From NCBI GenBank assembly GCA_016212685.1, contig JACREW010000006.1:1-9522 (forward strand): a stretch of DNA of 9,522 nt, written 5' to 3'. Made by a program: the position numbers and the translations under genes. This document shows, one piece after another, positions 6,287-9,522 of the stretch. The notes beneath the pieces were generated by a model. The model was not told the origin of the DNA, made no database searches, and saw only the letters and a list, made by a program, of their open reading frames with translations. Every line of letters starts with the position of its first letter. Position 1 is the stretch's first letter. The DNA is from Nitrospirota bacterium. GTDB taxonomy: Bacteria; Nitrospirota; Thermodesulfovibrionia; Thermodesulfovibrionales; Dissulfurispiraceae.

Positions 6287-6786
6287 GCCGCAGCTCCCTT
6301 TATCTTCTTTTTTGTCCATTCGATCAAGCCTCCCGCGGCTATCAGCTCCTGCATGAACGGAGGTATAGGCTTGGCTGCGTACTGCTCCCCAGCAGAAAGA
6401 TTTTTTATAATTCCGCTGTCTGCGTCTATCTCCACCGTATCGCCTTCCTTGATCTTTTCGGACGCCTCTTCGGATTCGAATATAGGAAGTCCTATATTAA
6501 AGGAATTGCGGTAAAAAATCCTCGCGAAACTCTTTGCTATAACCGCCTGCATGCCTGCGGCCTTTATTGCAATGGGGGCATGCTCCCTCGATGAGCCGCA
6601 GCCGAAGTTTTTGCCCGCCACGATCATGTCTCCTGCCTTTACCTTATTAGGAAACTCTTTATCCGCGTCCTCCATCACATGCCTTGCCAGCTCTTTCGGA
6701 TCGGATGTGTTAAGGTATCTTGCAGGTATGATTGCGTCCGTATCTATGTCGTCGCCGAATCTCCAGGCCTTGCCTTTAAGAAGCAT
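6283..6786 (-). CDS. leuD: 3-isopropylmalate dehydratase small subunit
   Basis: LeuD is the swivel-domain subunit that pairs with the iron-sulfur LeuC to isomerise 2- to 3-isopropylmalate. The 167-aa protein shows FGDDIDTDAIIPARYLNTSD (10-29), the GKNFGCGSSREHAP substrate loop (58-71) and the SFARIFYRNSFNIGLPI segment (86-102). The short length and the YLNT loop match the archaeal-like LeuD/HacB clade rather than the roughly 200-aa enteric form, so citramalate- or homoaconitate-type substrates are conceivable. GGAGGT lies 5 nt before ATG 6786. It is the first gene of the operon, and leuC, usually directly upstream, is absent; miaA diverges there instead. Its partner must be encoded elsewhere. 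Confidence 0.93.
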   Translation of the reverse strand: MLLKGKAWRFGDDIDTDAIIPARYLNTSDPKELARHVMEDADKEFPNKVKAGDMIVAGKNFGCGSSREHAPIAIKAAGMQAVIAKSFARIFYRNSFNIGLPIFESEEASEKIKEGDTVEIDADSGIIKNLSAGEQYAAKPIPPFMQELIAAGGLIEWTKKKIKGAAA

Positions 6787-6818
6787 AAGAGACCTCCGAA
6801 TTTCTTTTTAAGCTAATT

Positions 6819-6847
6819 ATTATAAACTTCTATTATAATATTTTCCA
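6819..6847 (-). promoter_or_regulatory. candidate promoter of the leuD operon
   Basis: On the minus strand TATAAT (6824-6819) is preceded, 17 nt upstream, by TGGAAA (6847-6842), a 4 of 6 match to a -35 box. This would place the start near 6812 and a short leader carrying the GGAGGT site. A second minus-strand TATAAT (6837-6832) has no good -35. The leader is too short for a riboswitch or attenuator. Confidence 0.45.
6834..6839 (+). promoter_or_regulatory. candidate -10 box of miaA
   Basis: A perfect TATAAT ends 7 nt before the miaA ATG, so a start at the usual distance would fall on or next to the A of that ATG. TATAAA (6821-6826) is an alternative that would leave a roughly 14-nt leader. 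Neither has a good -35 box. The sequence is nearly palindromic AT-rich DNA shared with the divergent leuD promoter. Confidence 0.4.
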
Positions 6848-7818
6848 TGAAAAAAGTAATCATCCTCCTCGGTCCCACTGGGGTCGGAAAGACAGCGGCA
6901 TCCATACTCCTTGCAAAGCGCCTGATCACGGAAATCATAAGCTCTGACTCCATGCAGATCTATAAGCATATGGACATCGGAACGGCAAAGCCGACAATTG
7001 AGGAAAGAAGAACCGTAAGACATCATATGATGGATATTGTGGAACCGTGGGAATCTTACAGCGCAGGGGAATATATAAAAGCTGTCCAACCGATAATCGC
7101 AAATCTGCATGATCTAAATAAAATCCCGATAGTTGTCGGCGGCACAGGGCTTTACATAAAGGCGATGACAAGGGGGATTTTCAGCGGGCCTTCCGCTGAC
7201 TGGGATTTAAGAAACGAGTTGCTTGGAAAAGAGAAAGAGACTCCCGGATATTTATACGATTACCTGAAGCGTCTCGATCCCGCTGCCGCATCGAAAATAA
7301 TGCCGGAAGATATGAGACGTATTGTAAGGGCATTGGAAGTCTGCCTGAAAAGCGATAACGTCATGTCTGAAATGCACTGGGCATTAACAAAGCCTCTTCC
7401 CTATGAATTTACAAAAATAGGAATTACAAGGGACAGAAAAGAGCTGTACAAAATGATCGAGCAAAGGGTCGATAAAATGATCGAAGACGGGCTGGTTGAT
7501 GAAGTGAAAAAGCTGATAAGCTTGATAGAAGAGCGAAGGAAAAGACTTGCCCCTTCACCGATTCACCCCTTCACCGATTCACCCCTTCACCGTCTTAGTT
7601 CCATGCAGGCAATAGGCTACAAAGAAATAGCAATGCATTTGAACGAAGAAATCAGCCTTGACGAGGCCGTTGCCCTTGTGAAAAAACGCTCAAGGAATTA
7701 CGCAAAGAGACAGTTCACATGGTTCAAAAAAGAAGAAGGGATCCAATGGATAGATGCGACCGGAGTTTATGATGCTTACGAGATATTCCAGAGCCTAATA
7801 AAACATATATCTGCCTAA
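6847..7818 (+). CDS. miaA: tRNA dimethylallyltransferase
   Basis: MiaA adds an isopentenyl group to A37 of tRNAs reading U-initial codons, improving decoding. The 323-aa protein has the P-loop GPTGVGKT (9-16), SSDSMQIYKHMDIGTAKP (32-49), HHMMDIV (59-65), VVGGTGLYI (97-105), MQAIGYKEI (253-261) and SRNYAKRQFTWFK (282-294). The start fits the family (MKKVIILLGPTG), but no Shine-Dalgarno sequence precedes it. Residues about 235-249 (APSPIHPFTDSPLHR) are encoded by a short tandem repeat and sit just before the conserved MQAIGYKE, where homologues have only a short loop. All core motifs remain in frame, so the enzyme is probably active. It is transcribed away from leuD and converges on the methyltransferase gene. 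Confidence 0.95.
   Translation: MKKVIILLGPTGVGKTAASILLAKRLITEIISSDSMQIYKHMDIGTAKPTIEERRTVRHHMMDIVEPWESYSAGEYIKAVQPIIANLHDLNKIPIVVGGTGLYIKAMTRGIFSGPSADWDLRNELLGKEKETPGYLYDYLKRLDPAAASKIMPEDMRRIVRALEVCLKSDNVMSEMHWALTKPLPYEFTKIGITRDRKELYKMIEQRVDKMIEDGLVDEVKKLISLIEERRKRLAPSPIHPFTDSPLHRLSSMQAIGYKEIAMHLNEEISLDEAVALVKKRSRNYAKRQFTWFKKEEGIQWIDATGVYDAYEIFQSLIKHISA
7550..7592 (+). repeat. 8/16-bp tandem repeat inside miaA
   Basis: The 16-bp unit CCCCTTCACCGATTCA is present 2.7 times. Each unit is two related octamers of the form CCNNTTCA, alternating CCCCTTCA and CCGATTCA, so there are about 5.4 octamers. Neither 8 nor 16 is a multiple of 3, so successive copies are read in different frames and single-unit changes would shift the frame. 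It resembles the short tandem repeats scattered in some bacterial genomes, here captured within a coding region. Confidence 0.9.
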
Positions 7819-7896
7819 ATAGGCAGGTTCCATTAATAAGACAATTAAGCATTGTGAAAGTGTAAGCCATCCGCTGGTCATACTATTAGCCAACTT

Positions 7897-7986
7897 TCAG
7901 TAAATATCCAATTGTATTTTGATCGCCTTGCCAATCATGAGCATATCTTCTTCTGAAAGTATGCCGGTGCAGTGCTTTGGGCATTT
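7897..7986 (-). other. in-frame protein-like tail after the methyltransferase stop
   Basis: Directly after the methyltransferase TAA the same frame stays open for 29 codons to TGA 7899-7897. It reads KCPKHCTGILSEEDM, then LMIGKAIKIQLDIY. The CPKHCTG string could bind metal and the rest looks helical, so it does not look random. It has no start codon of its own except internal ATGs. It may be a read-through extension, the surviving end of an older longer protein, or a relic of another gene. I do not recognise it. The rest of the interval 7819-7896 shows no gene. Confidence 0.3.
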
Positions 7987-8694
7987 TTAGTTCTTGGTGC
8001 ATATGTAAGTTCCGAGCACACCACCCTCTATGTGCTTACTCTTGATCGTGAAACCAGATCGGGACAAGAGGCCGTCCATCACCCAGTCATAGGTCGAATA
8101 CTCGTCCCTGAAATGTCTTTCGGTATCCTCTCGCAGCAGCTTCCCTCCTGCTGTCGCCAGCTTATCGATCAATGCCGCGATATTCTCGACTGCATTGGTT
8201 TCCTCCAAGATGACATCATGGATATAAAGCTGGCCGCCAGGCTTCAACATGCTATTAACCCGCTTCAGCGCGATGCCCTTCCAAAAATCTGGCAGATGAT
8301 GGAAGGCAAATGTCGTAACGACGGCGTCAACGGGTGAATCATTATGCTCGTAGGTCAGGAACCCAGCATGGTGAAACTCAATATTCGATGTTCCAGCCTT
8401 GATTGCCTTGGCCTCCGCGCGGTCGATCATAGCCCGTGAAACATCGACGGCATACACTCTGGCACAGCGTCGCGCTGCTTGAATGGCAAAAGTGCCGGTT
8501 CCAGATCCAAAATCGATCAGCACATTGCTTCTCTTGATTTCAAGCGAATCGAGAATTCTTATGCTTTCGGCCTCCATGTCTCGGAAATCTGCATGACTCG
8601 AATCGTAGATTTCTACTTCGGCCTTGCTACCGTAGTCCGTGCCTACTTGCTTGAACTCGTCATATTGCCATGAAAAGCCATGATTCATCTTCAT
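7987..8694 (-). CDS. class I SAM-dependent methyltransferase
   Basis: The 235-aa protein has a Rossmann-like methyltransferase core: motif I VLIDFGSGTGTFA (58-70), the acidic ribose contact in YAVDVS (D84), PVDAVVTTFAFHHL (121-134) and LKPGGQLYIHD (150-160). The substrate is unknown. The N-terminus FSWQYDEFKQVGTDYG and the small-molecule-like core resemble ubiquinone/menaquinone (UbiE)-type or resistance-type enzymes, without a firm assignment. No strong ribosome binding site precedes either ATG 8694 or the in-frame ATG 8688, so the start is uncertain by two codons. Isoleucine codons are nearly all ATT or ATC, whereas the leu-met operon uses ATA freely, hinting at a different origin. It stands alone between miaA and the vapBC pair; S-adenosylhomocysteine released by it would be cleared by AhcY. 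Confidence 0.85.
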   Translation of the reverse strand: MKMNHGFSWQYDEFKQVGTDYGSKAEVEIYDSSHADFRDMEAESIRILDSLEIKRSNVLIDFGSGTGTFAIQAARRCARVYAVDVSRAMIDRAEAKAIKAGTSNIEFHHAGFLTYEHNDSPVDAVVTTFAFHHLPDFWKGIALKRVNSMLKPGGQLYIHDVILEETNAVENIAALIDKLATAGGKLLREDTERHFRDEYSTYDWVMDGLLSRSGFTIKSKHIEGGVLGTYICTKN

Positions 8695-8710
8695 AATTTA
8701 TCTTGTCTGC

Positions 8711-8762
8711 CCAACATTTATTTTTATGCTTATTCTACTTCTTTGTTAATTGCCTATTACAG
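8711..8762 (+). repeat. dispersed repeat, copy 2
   Basis: This partner of the repeat at 849-900 has the core AACATTT then ATTTTTATGCTTATTCT (8713-8736). It lies in the gap between the vapC stop and the methyltransferase start and overlaps the candidate methyltransferase promoter. Similarity ends on the left at GCCCAAC (8710-8716), whose complement GTTGGGC fits the GTTRRRY integron core pattern, as does GTTAGAT at copy 1. Two such matches could be chance. Confidence 0.5.
8721..8749 (-). promoter_or_regulatory. candidate promoter of the methyltransferase gene
   Basis: On the minus strand TTAACA (8749-8744, 5 of 6 to consensus) and TAAAAA (8726-8721, 4 of 6) are 17 nt apart, about 30 nt before the ATG. 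It lies entirely within the dispersed repeat, so the repeat may have supplied the promoter. Confidence 0.4.
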
Positions 8763-8779
8763 AAGCCCTGAAAACCGTA

Positions 8780-9190
8780 TCACCAGACTTCCAGCCTAAA
8801 GTCTCTATATCTTCTTATCATCTCAAAGTCTGTTTTATTTGAAGTAATAACGGTCGCCCCGTAATTCCTCGCAGTAAGGGCTATCAGTACATCAAAGTGC
8901 AGGTCTCTGAGTTTGTCGGAAGAAAATCCTCTGTCTTTATAAATCATTGATAATATCTGCCCCGACTCCAGCCAGTTCTTTTCTGTAGGAGTCAATATCG
9001 GATGGTCTTTTGCCAGAGTCGCTATGAAATCTAATTCTGTTTCTTTTGTAGCTCCTCTTGCTAATTCCGATAGAACAACAGAAGAATTCCTTATAAGACC
9101 ACTTATGTCCTGAAAATGGTTAATGTATTTATTCGTCCTTAAATGATCTATAAAGACTGCGGTGTCAAAAATAATAATCCTATTTATCAT
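8780..9190 (-). CDS. vapC: PIN-domain toxin RNase (VapC type)
   Basis: From ATG 9190 the protein has 136 aa, typical of VapC. Acidic active-site residues are D9 (IIIFDTAVFIDHL), E42 (VVLSELARG), D100 (HFDVLIALTA) and D121 (VITSNKTDF). The TSNKTDF and final EVW segments match toxins that pair with short MTSIRLD-type antitoxins. VapC enzymes cut structured RNA; the target is not predictable here. The longer TTG start at 9199 is less likely, since ATG 9190 gives the usual 11-nt overlap with vapB and the family's hydrophobic start. No disabling mutation is seen. It is only distantly similar to the PIN toxin at 1238, so the two pairs were acquired separately rather than by local duplication. Confidence 0.9.
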   Translation of the reverse strand: MINRIIIFDTAVFIDHLRTNKYINHFQDISGLIRNSSVVLSELARGATKETELDFIATLAKDHPILTPTEKNWLESGQILSMIYKDRGFSSDKLRDLHFDVLIALTARNYGATVITSNKTDFEMIRRYRDFRLEVW

Positions 9191-9374
9191 ATGCTTCAAA
9201 TTTCAGTTTTCCGCCATGTTTTGACATAAGCTCCTTAAATTTCTTAAGGGTAACCATCTCCCTTAAGGCTATGTGTACGGCCTCGCTTCTGCTCTTAGCG
9301 CCAAGCGCCCTTACCGCCTCATCGGCAAGTTTTGTATCGAGCCTTATTGAAGTCATTTTAATTGCTGTTCCCAT
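9180..9374 (-). CDS. vapB: VapB-type ribbon-helix-helix antitoxin
   Basis: This 64-aa protein carries MTSIRLDTKLADEAVRALG, then SRSEAVHIALREMVTLKKF. The TSIRLD strand and two helices form the ribbon-helix-helix DNA-binding fold of short VapB antitoxins, and the tail KHGGKLKFEAYDK is the toxin-neutralising arm. I chose ATG 9374 over ATG 9380 because GGAGG (9387-9383) lies 8 nt from the former and only 2 nt from the latter. The end overlaps vapC by 11 nt, so the two are co-translated. The palindrome upstream is a likely binding site for the VapBC complex and implies autoregulation. Confidence 0.9.
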   Translation of the reverse strand: MGTAIKMTSIRLDTKLADEAVRALGAKSRSEAVHIALREMVTLKKFKELMSKHGGKLKFEAYDK

Positions 9375-9408
9375 TAACATTACCTCCTACTAAGAATTTG
9401 TGTTATAA

Positions 9409-9435
9409 CGTTTATATAAACGGGTTTTACCCGTT
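9409..9435 (-). promoter_or_regulatory. palindromic operator region of vapBC
   Basis: CGTTTATATAAACG (9409-9422) is a perfect 14-bp palindrome. It overlaps a second inverted repeat, AACGGGT (9419-9425) with ACCCGTT (9429-9435). TATAAA on the minus strand (9416-9411) lies in the palindrome centre and could be the -10 box; no good -35 is visible. The position, 35-60 nt before vapB, is where a VapBC operator is expected. Confidence 0.5.
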
Positions 9436-9522
9436 AAAGTTGGACAGGCAGGAGAACTCCATGTCACCTGGGTCAATGAACCCTTTGAGGAGTCTGTTCC
9501 CTGCCTCCCAAAGCCATAATAG
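9427..9522. other. unresolved right edge: two competing partial ORFs and an inverted repeat
   Basis: On the minus strand a frame open from the edge ends at TAA 9429-9427 after 31 codons, finishing GFIDPGDMEFSCLSNFNG. On the plus strand ATG 9461, with AGGAG 6 nt upstream, opens MSPGSMNPLRSLFPAS to the edge. Neither resembles a family I know. AGGCAGG (9446-9452) and CCTGCCT (9500-9506), with matching flanks AGAAC and GTTCC, form an imperfect inverted repeat spanning most of the region. This could be the end of a mobile element or a structured RNA. Confidence 0.25.

Noticed and set aside
6287..6319. Upstream leuB start adding MDKKEDKGSCG
   Set aside because: No ribosome binding site, 37-nt overlap with leuD, and the added residues are not family-like; the ATGA overlap start is better.
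6787..6846. Riboswitch or attenuator controlling the leu-met operon
   Set aside because: Only 60 nt separate leuD and miaA and the predicted leader is about 26 nt; too short for a T-box, SAM or leucine leader.
7811..7826. Hairpin CTGCCT-AAAT-AGGCAG at the miaA stop codon as terminator
   Set aside because: The stem is only 6 bp, overlaps the stop codon and has no T run after it on the plus strand.
7893..7960. 8-bp inverted repeat ACTTTCAG / CTGAAAGT
   Set aside because: Arms are 52 nt apart with no further pairing seen; likely chance in this interval.

Overview
The window holds a housekeeping amino-acid and methyl-cycle operon with its neighbour miaA, flanked on both sides by accessory DNA made of toxin-antitoxin (TA) loci, gene relics and repeats. 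It is bacterial: Shine-Dalgarno sites, operon overlaps and bacterial families throughout. I cannot fix the taxon. The short (about 420 aa) AhcY ending in YLQSWEMGT, the divergent isopropylmalate dehydrogenase and the leuD-leuB-asd-metK-ahcY order fit deep-branching anaerobe lineages such as Nitrospirota or Desulfobacterota better than enteric bacteria, but this is an impression, not a placement.

Left flank (1-1713). A minus-strand hypothetical ORF runs off the left edge. A hicA toxin gene broken by a +1 frameshift overlaps an intact hicB antitoxin gene. A short minus-strand relic looks like the C-terminal end of a restriction endonuclease. A mostly non-coding stretch follows, with a weak attC-like motif and one copy of a dispersed repeat. 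An intact ribbon-helix-helix antitoxin / PIN toxin pair comes next, with a strong promoter and tandem operator-like repeats.

Core (1714-7818). On the minus strand leuD, leuB, asd, metK and ahcY are packed with a 4-nt overlap and gaps of 7, 16 and 8 nt, ending at a strong GAAA-loop hairpin. LeuB and LeuD serve leucine synthesis, Asd makes aspartate semialdehyde for Met/Thr/Lys, MetK turns methionine into S-adenosylmethionine (SAM), and AhcY recycles S-adenosylhomocysteine (SAH). No leuC or leuA is in the window. miaA, a SAM-independent tRNA prenyltransferase, diverges from leuD across a 60-nt region. It appears to lack a ribosome binding site and carries an unusual 8-bp-unit tandem repeat inside its coding region.

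Right flank (7819-9522). It contains a class I SAM-dependent methyltransferase with codon use unlike the operon and an in-frame protein-like tail after its stop, the second copy of the dispersed repeat, a vapBC-type TA pair with a palindromic operator, and an unresolved structured edge. I see no RNA genes, CRISPR arrays or intact insertion sequences. The accessory content is typical TA and relic material; I found no clear novel multi-gene system.
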